From an uncultured Collinsella sp. (GTDB lineage Bacteria; Actinomycetota; Coriobacteriia; Coriobacteriales; Coriobacteriaceae): a stretch of 23,466 bases of DNA. This document shows, piece by piece, positions 13,846 through 20,751 of this stretch (its first letter is position 1; each line of letters begins with the position of its first letter). The notes below the pieces were generated by a model. The model ran no database searches and was not told where the DNA came from. It saw only the letters and a list, made by a program, of their open reading frames with translations. Made by a program: the position numbers and the translations under genes. The stretch lies in contig CALDBJ010000012.1 of assembly GCA_937937835.1 (NCBI GenBank), positions 1-23,466 on the forward strand, in the 5' to 3' direction.

Positions 13846-14721
13846 CTAGTCGTAAAGAACGGTGCCGAGGAAGTCGGTGTCGTAGGGCACGGCGCCCGCG
13901 AAGGCATAGTCGCCGTCACCGGCGATGAGCAGGTAGTTTTCCTCGCCGCCAAACTCCGTGTCGCCGCAGGGGACAACCCACGCATGGGCAAACACCTCAA
14001 GTGCCGTGGCAACGCAATCGCGCAGGAACGTCACATCGCTCCCCTCGCTCGCGCTCACGATATTGGCTACATAGACGCCACCCGCATGCAGGCTACCCCG
14101 CACCAAGCGCAGAGCCTCGACGGTCGCCAGCTCGCGCACAGGCTCGGCGCCGCCAAAGCAATCGCTCACGATAACGTCGTAGCGGCGATGCCCCACGCTC
14201 GTCACGCCCAGATACGAGCGCGCCTCTGCGGTGATCACGCACAAGCGGTCACCCACCATGCGCTCAAGCTCGTCCAGATAGAACCAACGACGGGCCAGAC
14301 GCGTAATCTCGGCATCGTACTCAACGACATCCATACGCAGGCCCTCGTGCGACATCAGCGCAAACTTGGGGTAAGCAAACCCGCCACCGCCCAGCATGAG
14401 CATGCGGTTGATGCCATGCCCGCAAGCTGCGCGCATCGCATCCTGGGCCTCAAACACATCGTCAAACGCACGATAGTACGCAAAGACCGGCTCTGTCCAG
14501 CGATCGCCAACATAGCTCGCACTTTGGTAAACGCCACCCTGCACAAGCACGCGAACCTCATCGCCGTTCGCATCGCGCACGCGCCTTACGCGTGCTAGCC
14601 CATTACGAGTCCGCGCGACCTGCAAGCAGGCAGCGCGAACAGCGACAGCGGCCGCACCAAGCGCAGCAGCTCCCAAGGCAACACCGGCAACAACCCCGGC
14701 AGAAACACTCGGCTTGTTCAT
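13846..14721 (-). CDS. Spermidine-synthase-like class I SAM-fold protein with N-terminal membrane anchor
   Basis: 291 residues. An Ala/Val-rich hydrophobic segment (about 6-30) should anchor it in the membrane. Residues about 55-290 have the spermidine synthase/PCMT-like Rossmann order: an N-terminal beta region (GGVYQSASYVGD), nucleotide loop MLMLGGGGFAYPKF (107-120), acidic strand end MDVVEYD (E134, D136) and DVIVSDCFGG. True spermidine synthases have a D-S-x-D type catalytic segment at the last position. Here it reads DCFGGAEP, so polyamine synthesis is doubtful and a methyltransferase or non-enzymatic role is possible. The ATG follows the elp3 stop directly, with AAGGAG inside the end of elp3 as ribosome binding site, so the two genes are co-transcribed and coupled. 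Substrate unknown. Confidence 0.82.
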   Translation of the reverse strand: MNKPSVSAGVVAGVALGAAALGAAAVAVRAACLQVARTRNGLARVRRVRDANGDEVRVLVQGGVYQSASYVGDRWTEPVFAYYRAFDDVFEAQDAMRAACGHGINRMLMLGGGGFAYPKFALMSHEGLRMDVVEYDAEITRLARRWFYLDELERMVGDRLCVITAEARSYLGVTSVGHRRYDVIVSDCFGGAEPVRELATVEALRLVRGSLHAGGVYVANIVSASEGSDVTFLRDCVATALEVFAHAWVVPCGDTEFGGEENYLLIAGDGDYAFAGAVPYDTDFLGTVLYD

Positions 14722-16626
14722 CTAGAGCTCCTTTTGCAGATAGAGGCCATGATCGTAAAAACCCAGGTGACGATAGTACTCACGCGTGCCGATCGCGCTA
14801 ATCACGTTAATGTGCGTATAGCCCGCATCCCGAGCGATAGCGCACGCGCGCTCCACCAGCGAACGGCCCAGCCCATGATGCTGCGCCGCCTGGCCCTGAT
14901 CGCCCACACGCGCCGCCATGCCATACACGTGTACCTCGCGAATCATCGCCTCGTCCGGCGTCGTCGGCAACTCGCCCGCGTGGGCGGCAACAAATGCGCG
15001 GTCGGGCAGAGACAAGCGCAAAAAGCCGGCGATCTTGCCCTGTGGTGTCACCCACTGCAAAAAGCGCTCGCCCGTCACCGGGGTCTCGTAGGCGACCTCG
15101 TCAAGGGACAGCTCACCCAAGTCGGCACCCGCCGTACTGATCTCGCGATAACGAATCTCACGCACCGTCGCACCGTCACCCCGAGCAGCCAGGCGGTTCT
15201 CAACGAGCTGACGCAGGTTGGGCTTCTTGTTGCCCACCATGATGTCGTCGGAGCTAAAGTCGCGGATCATACGACTGATGCGGCAGAACGCCGGTGTCAC
15301 CACGATGTCGTCGGCCAGCACATCGAGCAGCTCTTCCTCGGTATAGGGACGCCACTCGCCGCGCTCATAGCAACCCACCAGACGCGAGCCCTCGATAAGC
15401 GCACACGGGTAGACCTTGACCTCGTCGGGCATAAAGGCCCCCTCGGTCATAAAGCACTCGTAGTCACGCTTGTCCCCCTCGGGCGTGGCGCCCAGCAAGT
15501 TGAGCATAAAATGCGCGTGGATCTTAAAGCCAAACAGGCGCGCGAGCGAAAACGCCCGCTCGATCTGCTCCACCGAAATGCGACGCTCGTTGATATCGAG
15601 CAGGTGCTGGTCGAGGCTCTGGATGCCCATCTGGATCTTGGTGCAGCCCAGGCGGCGGATAAGCGTAAGCGCCTGCGGCGTTACAGCATCGGGGCGCGTC
15701 TCGATGACGAGCCCCACCACGCGATGCTTCGCCGTCTCGTTGATTCGTTGCTGGCGCTCAAGCTCTTCCATCGTGGCCGTCTGCCACTCGGCGACCTCGC
15801 CCCACGGCGTACCGGAACCGTACAGACGACGCACCGCGCGGTTATAGCCGCCCACGGCAGCATCCACACGCCCTTGCTCGTCGGCAACGCCGGCAGCAAG
15901 CTCGACCTCGTCTGTCGCAATGCCGGCAGCCCGATAGCGCTCGCGGCGCTCCGCTACCACGGGCGGCAGGGCATCGGCGGGAGCGTCATCGAGCAGGCGC
16001 CCCGCCTCGGCACGACTGATGCCCGGACGCGCCAACATGGGGTTTGCCGCCACGCCGGCGACGGCATCGTCATTGAGCGCACGGAAAAGCTCCGACATAA
16101 ACCATGTCTGATAGCCTTCCGGATAGTCGCTCCAGGTACCGCCAAGCACAATGAGCTCGATCTTATCGGTCGCATGCCCCATCTGCGAAAGCGCCGTCAA
16201 ACGGGCGCTCACCTGCAGATATGGATCGAAGCAGTTTTGCTCCGCACGGGCGCACGCTGGCTCGGCATGCAGGTAGCTTTTAGGCATGCGAAGGTCGTTA
16301 GGGCAAAACAGGCAATCGCCCGAGCACGGCCATGGCTTGGTGATGACAGTAATCGTCGCCACGCCCGAAGCTGTGCGGCGCGGCTTCATGCGTAGTACCT
16401 GCAGCAGCTGACGCTCCAGCTCGGCATCGACATTCCACCCAGCCCAACGCGCCGGTTCCTCGCGCTTCACCCGCTGGTAAAACGGCAGCAGGCGACGCTT
16501 GGCCAGGTCGCGCTTGTCGGCGCCCTCGCGGCGCGCCTCGGCATGTATCAGTTTGACGAGTGCCTTGTCGTCCACGGTCTCACCGCGATGCAGGGCCTCG
16601 AGTATGTTCAAAATAATCTGTTCCAT
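14722..16626 (-). CDS. elp3: Elp3-type tRNA U34 carboxymethyltransferase (radical SAM + GNAT)
   Basis: A 634-residue bacterial Elp3. The radical SAM domain holds the cluster-binding set C101-x3-C105-x2-C108 in PWPCSGDCLFCPNDLRMP, then VLGGTWSDYP, VGLVIETRPDAV and GIQSLDQHLLDINERR. The C-terminal GNAT acetyltransferase domain (about 545-634) has the acetyl-CoA loop QHHGLGRSL and the YYRHLGF ending typical of Elp3. Elp3 uses acetyl-CoA and SAM radical chemistry to start cm5 modification of wobble uridine in tRNA. Bacteria carry it without the other Elongator subunits. Residues about 185-265 form an insertion (PGISRAEAGRLLDD onward) that seems longer than in archaeal and eukaryotic Elp3. A TACAAT box lies six bases before the ATG, so the transcript may be leaderless. 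A Trm9-like methyltransferase lies 2 kb away. Confidence 0.94.
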   Translation of the reverse strand: MEQIILNILEALHRGETVDDKALVKLIHAEARREGADKRDLAKRRLLPFYQRVKREEPARWAGWNVDAELERQLLQVLRMKPRRTASGVATITVITKPWPCSGDCLFCPNDLRMPKSYLHAEPACARAEQNCFDPYLQVSARLTALSQMGHATDKIELIVLGGTWSDYPEGYQTWFMSELFRALNDDAVAGVAANPMLARPGISRAEAGRLLDDAPADALPPVVAERRERYRAAGIATDEVELAAGVADEQGRVDAAVGGYNRAVRRLYGSGTPWGEVAEWQTATMEELERQQRINETAKHRVVGLVIETRPDAVTPQALTLIRRLGCTKIQMGIQSLDQHLLDINERRISVEQIERAFSLARLFGFKIHAHFMLNLLGATPEGDKRDYECFMTEGAFMPDEVKVYPCALIEGSRLVGCYERGEWRPYTEEELLDVLADDIVVTPAFCRISRMIRDFSSDDIMVGNKKPNLRQLVENRLAARGDGATVREIRYREISTAGADLGELSLDEVAYETPVTGERFLQWVTPQGKIAGFLRLSLPDRAFVAAHAGELPTTPDEAMIREVHVYGMAARVGDQGQAAQHHGLGRSLVERACAIARDAGYTHINVISAIGTREYYRHLGFYDHGLYLQKEL

Positions 16627-16632
16627 GCCCCC

Positions 16633-16638
16633 ATTGTA
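16633..16638 (-). promoter_or_regulatory. Candidate -10 box immediately before elp3
   Basis: TACAAT lies six bases before the elp3 ATG on the minus strand. Transcription from it would begin at or next to the A of ATG, giving a leaderless mRNA. No good -35 box is visible at 16-18 bases. The only purine run (GGGGG) is one base from the ATG, too close for a normal ribosome binding site. Confidence 0.4.
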
Positions 16639-16644
16639 AAGGCA

Positions 16645-16678
16645 AAGGCGCCGGAGCCGATCTCGGCTTCGGCGCCTT
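16645..16678 (-). terminator. GC-rich intrinsic terminator after the DUF4097 gene
   Basis: A 16-base inverted repeat (AAGGCGCCGGAGCCGA with its near-perfect complement, one G-T pair) folds into a strong hairpin with a tight loop. On the minus strand it is followed by TTTGCCTTT. It lies about 45 bases after the DUF4097 stop and about 20 bases before elp3, so it should separate the two units. Confidence 0.7.
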
Positions 16679-16722
16679 CATCAAACAGCGCGTCTATATC
16701 TTCGCCTAGGCTTTCGTCTGCC

Positions 16723-17625
16723 TCAATACTCCGAATCAAACGACATGTCGCCCGAACCGACCTCAAAACGATACGTGGCAGACTTGTCACCGTTATCGAA
16801 TTCAAGATTCAAAATGGTCTCGCCGTCGTAGCCAAGCGGAAGGAAATCGCTCTCGAAGTCGCCGCTGCCCAAGGTGAGGCTCGCCTTAAAGCCCGTCGAG
16901 TTCGGAACCGTCATCTCCACATCGCCCGAGCCCACACTCACGTCCATCGACTTCGTGGGGGCCGGGTAAAGCTCGAACGTCACATCGCCCGAACCGACCT
17001 CGGCATTCAGGGTATCGGTCACGGTGCCCGTAAACTCAACGTCTCCCGAGTCCAGAGTCAGGTTGAGATCATGACACGCAATGCCCGCGACCGTCAGATC
17101 ACCCGATCCTACATTCGCTGTAATGCCCACCATGTTATCGGCAACTTTGCGCGGCAGTTCGACGGTAACCGTGCGGTCAATGGCGCGCTCGTCATCGCAA
17201 TCGAACTGGCGAATCTTGAGCGTAGAGCCCTTGATTTCGGCCAGGTTCTGGGTTGCCGCATCGAAGGCAACGGTCCCCGTTGCCACGCGACCGCTTTCAA
17301 TCACGCGCACTGGCCCGCCGGAGACGTGTTTGACCTCGACCGTGCCCGACGTCACGTCCAAGTCAAGCGATGTGAACGCGTCGGCATCAAACGTTTCGCT
17401 CGAAAGCTGTTGAGGCCGAGCGGAATAGTTACCGCTATCCAAAAGGTCGTCCTCGTCAAGCGCATCGTCCATACCAGACAAGCCGGATACAACATCGTCG
17501 AGATCCCACGGACCATCAAAATGAATCAATGTCCGCGAAACGCCAAAGACAAGCCCAACAATGAGCACAAACGCTCCGATGCCGACGCCCAGGCGTAGCT
17601 TGGATTCATGCGAAAGCTTCATCAT
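16723..17625 (-). CDS. DUF4097 beta-repeat membrane protein
   Basis: 300 residues. A single membrane segment at about 10-30 (LGVGIGAFVLIVGLVFGV) is followed by an acidic linker rich in Asp (DLDDVVSG, DDALDEDDLLD), then about 220 residues of DUF4097-type repeats. The repeats end in GSGD or DSGD turns (VGSGDLTV, LDSGDVEF, VGSGDVTF, VGSGDVEM, LGSGDFES, VGSGDMSF), a regular ladder of short strands like a beta-helix. Such proteins often sit beside membrane-linked regulators and are thought to take part in envelope stress sensing. The ATG overlaps the stop of the XRE regulator gene (ATGA), with GAGGGTGA as ribosome binding site, so the two proteins are made in step. The N-terminal orientation puts the repeats outside the cell. 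Confidence 0.88.
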   Translation of the reverse strand: MMKLSHESKLRLGVGIGAFVLIVGLVFGVSRTLIHFDGPWDLDDVVSGLSGMDDALDEDDLLDSGNYSARPQQLSSETFDADAFTSLDLDVTSGTVEVKHVSGGPVRVIESGRVATGTVAFDAATQNLAEIKGSTLKIRQFDCDDERAIDRTVTVELPRKVADNMVGITANVGSGDLTVAGIACHDLNLTLDSGDVEFTGTVTDTLNAEVGSGDVTFELYPAPTKSMDVSVGSGDVEMTVPNSTGFKASLTLGSGDFESDFLPLGYDGETILNLEFDNGDKSATYRFEVGSGDMSFDSEY

Positions 17626-18344
17626 TCGTCACCCTCTTTGGCACATGGCTCAGCGGTGGCCGCGGTAGCCACGTCAGCATCAGGTTCCGCAGAAGCATCC
17701 TTCCCCTGGGCCTCGACCGCCACCGACGCCGAACCAACCTGAATATCACCGCGCGCCCAATCGCCATCGAGTGCACGCGCCACCCAGTGATAGATGGGGA
17801 TCGTAAAGAAGATCAGCGCGGCAAAGGGGCCGGCACCAAACAGGAACATCAGCAAAAAGAACAGCAGCCAGCACACGGCCCAATACGGGAACGACTGGAA
17901 CGGGCCCTTCACCGGAGTCGAGCCAACTGCGCCGCCACTCGTCACCTGCGCCGTAGCGGCATTGGCGGCCTGTGCACTCCAGCTTGCCGCCTGCGCCGCC
18001 TTGGCCGCGGCATCACTTGCCTGCGTTGCCGCCTCGGTAGCGCGCGCCGCCGCCTCATGGGTGCGAGCACGCTCTGCCGCCTCGGCCTCGCGCTGACGGG
18101 CGCGGTCCTCGTTCTCAAACTCGATATCGTCCTCGATCTCATCGCTCGGGTTGAGCAGCTCGTCCAGGCTCACGCCATAGAGTTTGGCGAGCGAGATTAG
18201 GTTCTCGGTATCGGGCGAGCTCTCCGCGCGCTCCCATTTACTGACTGCCTGGCGCGACAGCCCCAGCTTTCGCGCCAGCCCTTCTTGACTAAAACCCTTG
18301 CTGCGACGAAGGTCGGCGAGCCGCTGCGCAGTTTCTACATTCAT
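17622..18344 (-). CDS. Membrane-tethered XRE-family transcriptional regulator
   Basis: 240 residues from ATG 18344, which has AGGAGG four bases upstream. A longer opening upstream crosses the promoter region and is rejected. Residues 5-64 are a helix-turn-helix of XRE type (SQEGLARKLGLSRQAVSKWE). Residues 70-135 are a long charged then Ala-rich helix, probably a coiled coil. Two hydrophobic segments follow at about 153-170 and 171-189 (YWAVCWLLFFLLMFLFGAG, then FAALIFFTIPIYHWV). The C-terminal tail is Ala/Glu/Asp-rich. The layout implies a DNA-binding domain held at the membrane, likely controlling its own operon in response to the envelope, with the co-encoded DUF4097 protein as sensor or partner. 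That role is inferred from fusion and gene order. A palindrome in the upstream region is a candidate operator. Confidence 0.88.
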   Translation of the reverse strand: MNVETAQRLADLRRSKGFSQEGLARKLGLSRQAVSKWERAESSPDTENLISLAKLYGVSLDELLNPSDEIEDDIEFENEDRARQREAEAAERARTHEAAARATEAATQASDAAAKAAQAASWSAQAANAATAQVTSGGAVGSTPVKGPFQSFPYWAVCWLLFFLLMFLFGAGPFAALIFFTIPIYHWVARALDGDWARGDIQVGSASVAVEAQGKDASAEPDADVATAATAEPCAKEGDE

Positions 18345-18393
18345 GGTTCCTCCTATGTGATGCCAGCCGTGCCGCCGGACCATATTTGTTCTT

Positions 18394-18403
18394 AAGGCGC
18401 CTT
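18394..18403. promoter_or_regulatory. Palindrome in the XRE promoter region
   Basis: AAGGCGCCTT is a perfect 10-base palindrome about 50 bases upstream of the regulator ATG, in the divergent region shared with the Trm9-like gene. It is a candidate operator for autoregulation. GC-rich palindromes of this size also arise by chance in such DNA. Confidence 0.3.
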
Positions 18404-18611
18404 GCACAGTTAAAAATCTATCCGCCACCGCCAAAAGCATGCCACCTATTCGAGTGAGATTTTTGACAACCGGCGGTTGCGGGCACATATGAGCTGCGGA
18501 AATGTGTCCAAACAAAGCAATGACCCACGGCTCGGTTGTCCCCGTTGCGGCGTTAACGGTAGTATGGTCGTACTGTTTATTCCGCACCGCCAACGGAGGG
18601 AGTTCCGCGCC

Positions 18612-19484
18612 GTGAACCGCGATTTCGCCTCATCGCTCATCCAGCTCAACAATACGTTCTATCGCGAGCACTCCGCCTCCTTTTCCGATACGCGCCAGGC
18701 CCCGTGGCCCGGCTGGGTGCGCACCATGGACATTGCGCTCGAACAGCTCGACGTCGCCACGATCGAGCATCCCGTCCGCGTCTTCGATCTTGCCTGCGGC
18801 AATATGCGATTCGAAAACTTTGCCGCCGGCGGCGCACTCGCCGCCAAGGGCGTCAACGGCGCAAACCCCTCGGCAGATGCCAGTTGCCCGTTTGAGTTCT
18901 ATGGTGTCGACTCGTGTCAAGATTTGGCTATCGATGCACATGGCCACGCCCTGCGCATTCCCAACCTGCGCTTCCAGGAACTCGATGTGCTCGACGCCCT
19001 CATGAAGCTCAACCCCGCCGAGACACCCGACGTGCTTTTCGACGCCCCGCTCGCCGACATCTCGGTCTGCTTTGGATTTATGCACCACGTGCCGTCGTGC
19101 GAGTACCGCGTACGCGTGCTCGACGCCCTGGTGCGCCAGACGCGCCCAGGCGGCATCATCGCCATCAGCTTTTGGGAGTTTATGAACGACGAGCGCATGG
19201 CGCGCAAGGCTGTTCGCGCCGAGGCCCGCGCCGAGCTCACCCCGCCGTTTGAGGGTTACGATTCCGCGCAGTTTGAAGCCGGTGACCACCTCATTGGCTG
19301 GCAAAACGACCGCCACGCCTACCGCTATTGCCATCACTTTGACGATCAGCAGATCACCGACCTGGTGCGCGGCGTCCGTACGTTCTACAAGAGCGGCGAG
19401 GTTCCCGTGCGCGAGCTTGAGCGCTTCCATGCCGACGGTCGCAGCGGCGAGCTCAACCGCTATGTGATTCTCAAGCGCCTGTAG
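18612..19484 (+). CDS. Trm9-like class I SAM-dependent methyltransferase
   Basis: 290 residues from GTG 18612, which has GGAGGGAG nine bases upstream. The upstream in-frame extension is rejected. The N-terminal FYREHSASFSDTRQAPWPGW has the same pattern as the start of yeast Trm9 (Y...FSxTRxxPWP). The SAM domain follows with motif I FDLACGNMRFENFA, FYGVDSC, VCFGFMHHVPSCEYRVRVLD and TRPGGIIAISFWEF. YRYCHHFDDQQI near the end corresponds to the YRYYHLY segment of Trm9. Trm9 adds the last methyl group to cm5U34 made by Elongator to give mcm5U34. The bacterial enzyme's substrate is not proven, but elp3 about 2 kb away on the other strand supports a tRNA wobble role. A strong terminator follows, so the gene is likely monocistronic. 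Confidence 0.8.
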   Translation: MNRDFASSLIQLNNTFYREHSASFSDTRQAPWPGWVRTMDIALEQLDVATIEHPVRVFDLACGNMRFENFAAGGALAAKGVNGANPSADASCPFEFYGVDSCQDLAIDAHGHALRIPNLRFQELDVLDALMKLNPAETPDVLFDAPLADISVCFGFMHHVPSCEYRVRVLDALVRQTRPGGIIAISFWEFMNDERMARKAVRAEARAELTPPFEGYDSAQFEAGDHLIGWQNDRHAYRYCHHFDDQQITDLVRGVRTFYKSGEVPVRELERFHADGRSGELNRYVILKRL

Positions 19485-19521
19485 GCATCGACGACTCGCC
19501 GCCGAGCCGCACCGCATCTTC

Positions 19522-19546
19522 CGGGCAAACTATGCCCGCCCTTTTT
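19522..19546 (+). terminator. Intrinsic terminator of the Trm9-like gene
   Basis: CGGGCA-AACTA-TGCCCG is a perfect six-base stem with a five-base loop, followed by CCC and TTTTT. It lies 38 bases after the stop codon and ends the transcript before the trmB-like gene. Confidence 0.8.
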
Positions 19547-19553
19547 CAATCCA

Positions 19554-19598
19554 TTGACGGAACGTGCAGCTATGCGTTCCATACTTATGACCAAGGAG
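19554..19598 (+). promoter_or_regulatory. Promoter region of the trmB-like gene with dyad and strong RBS
   Basis: TTGACG (19554-19559) is a fair -35 box, though the best -10 at normal spacing (TTCCAT) is poor. GGAACG (19559-19564) and CGTTCC (19575-19580) form a perfect six-base inverted repeat around ten bases, placed where a repressor or leader hairpin could act. AAGGAG (19593-19598) lies four bases before the ATG. Confidence 0.4.
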
Positions 19599-19602
19599 CC
19601 TC

Positions 19603-20442
19603 ATGAGAGCCGTCCACGTTCGCACGCCTAAGAACTTTGTGCTCGAGGAGCGCCTGGAGCGCTACGCCGATGCGATCGAGACGAACCCCGAGGCTTATGC
19701 CGGAGATTGGCGCGAGGCTTGCGCGCCAGCTGGCAGCAAGCCCTTCGAACACCTTCACCTGGATCTTGGCTGTGGCAAGGGAACCTATCTGGTCGAGCGC
19801 GCCCACCGCGAGCCCGACACCCTCTTTATCGGCATGGACCAGGAGCCCATCTGCATCGCCTATGCCGCGCAGAAAATCTGCGAACAGGGGCTATCCAACG
19901 CACTCGTCCTGCCCCGAGGCGCCGCATCGCTGCCACAGCTGTTTGCCGCAGGCGAGCTCGATGCCATCACCATTAACTTTCCCACGCCGCAGCCCAAGGC
20001 CAAGTACGCTAAAAAACGACTCGTCCATGTCGACCATCTGATGCTCTACCGCCCGCTCTTTTCAGCCGGCGCTACCGTCACACTGCGCACCGATAGCAAG
20101 CCGTTGCGCGATTACGCCCTGGGACAGTTTGCCGCGGCCGGCTACGATACGCTTTGGGTAAGCGACGACGTCCGCCGCGACCATCCCGAGCATCCCGAGA
20201 CCGAATACGAGCGCCGCACGCGCGAGATGGGTGCCGCCGTCTATGGCATTTGCGCCACGCCTGGAGCGCAGCCCAGCGATGAACAGCTCGCGGCGGGCCG
20301 CGCGCAGGAGCAAAGCCTAGCCTGCTACCTGCCCGATAACCTCGATGAGCTCACCTATGTACCTCTGGGCATGGAAGAAGCCGTCGAGAACTTTAAAAAC
20401 CGCGCCCGCAAAGGCAAAAAACGCCTGCCGCAGGAGTCCTAG
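19603..20442 (+). CDS. trmB: TrmB-like tRNA (guanine-N7)-methyltransferase, variant motif
   Basis: 279 residues. The SAM domain begins with LHLDLGCGKGTYLVERA (51-67), then FIGMDQEP. The family-specific segment is NFPTPQPKAKYAKKRL (125-140), followed by VHVDHLMLYRPLFSAGATVT, as in TrmB. TrmB makes m7G46 in the variable loop of tRNAs. Standard TrmB proteins read NFPDPWPKxRHxKRRL here, so this protein has T128 for the conserved Asp and Q130 for the Trp. The rest of the fold and a basic C-terminus (NRARKGKKRL) agree with a tRNA-binding member, but activity or target may differ. The protein is somewhat longer than typical TrmB (about 210-240). ATG has AAGGAG at four bases. Preceded by a terminator, so it has its own promoter. 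Confidence 0.82.
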   Translation: MRAVHVRTPKNFVLEERLERYADAIETNPEAYAGDWREACAPAGSKPFEHLHLDLGCGKGTYLVERAHREPDTLFIGMDQEPICIAYAAQKICEQGLSNALVLPRGAASLPQLFAAGELDAITINFPTPQPKAKYAKKRLVHVDHLMLYRPLFSAGATVTLRTDSKPLRDYALGQFAAAGYDTLWVSDDVRRDHPEHPETEYERRTREMGAAVYGICATPGAQPSDEQLAAGRAQEQSLACYLPDNLDELTYVPLGMEEAVENFKNRARKGKKRLPQES

Positions 20443-20751
20443 GGGCTTCTGATGGTCGCGGCGTCGGCAAACAAGTGAAAATAGGCGCCAGCGAACGACC
20501 CTCAAACCTAAGTGAGTAGACTTTTTTGCAATAGCCAAGCACAACCCGCATAACGAAAACTAAAACCGCAGATAGAGCCCTTGCGCAAAAGCCATGTGCT
20601 CGCGACATCGCAAAAAGTCTACTCACTTAGCCGACAACTGCACCAAACGGCTGGGCAGAACGCCCATTTCCTGCATTTTCTCGCGCGCTGGCACCCCGCG
20701 CCGCCGCTACGCCATAATAGTTGGCGGACAATCGCGAGAGAAAGCAACCAC
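20443..20751. other. 309-base intergenic region between trmB-like gene and helicase
   Basis: The region holds a long inverted repeat (20508-20630) and, nearer the helicase, a CATAAT sequence (20713-20718) that could be its -10 box, though no good -35 is visible. Only a weak purine run (GAGAGAAAG) precedes the helicase ATG. An in-frame extension of the helicase runs back to 20581 but crosses the repeat and is not believable. No other gene seen. Confidence 0.5.
20508..20630. repeat. Long inverted repeat element, 21-22 base arms
   Basis: CTAAGTGAGTAGACTTTTTTGC (20508-20529, written here as one arm of 22 with only its ends important) is matched by the complementary arm at 20610-20630. The first 19 bases pair perfectly and one extra T forms a bulge. 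The 80-base centre adds an inner pair, AGCACA (20538-20543) with TGTGCT (20595-20600), and the palindrome TTGCGCAA (20581-20588). It could be a REP/MITE-like mobile repeat, or a very long terminator for the trmB-like gene. Confidence 0.7.

Noticed and set aside
14734..16395. 553-codon open frame on the plus strand opposite elp3
   Set aside because: It is antisense to a well-supported Elp3. Its Arg/His/Leu-rich protein has the composition of a GC-rich shadow frame.
18345..18593. Longer XRE regulator from an upstream start
   Set aside because: It would translate the promoter region. AGGAGG sits exactly before ATG 18344, where the helix-turn-helix domain begins.
20581..20751. N-terminal extension of the DUF3516 helicase
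   Set aside because: The extension runs through one arm of the inverted repeat and has no ribosome binding site. The ATG at 20752 is nearer the conserved domain.
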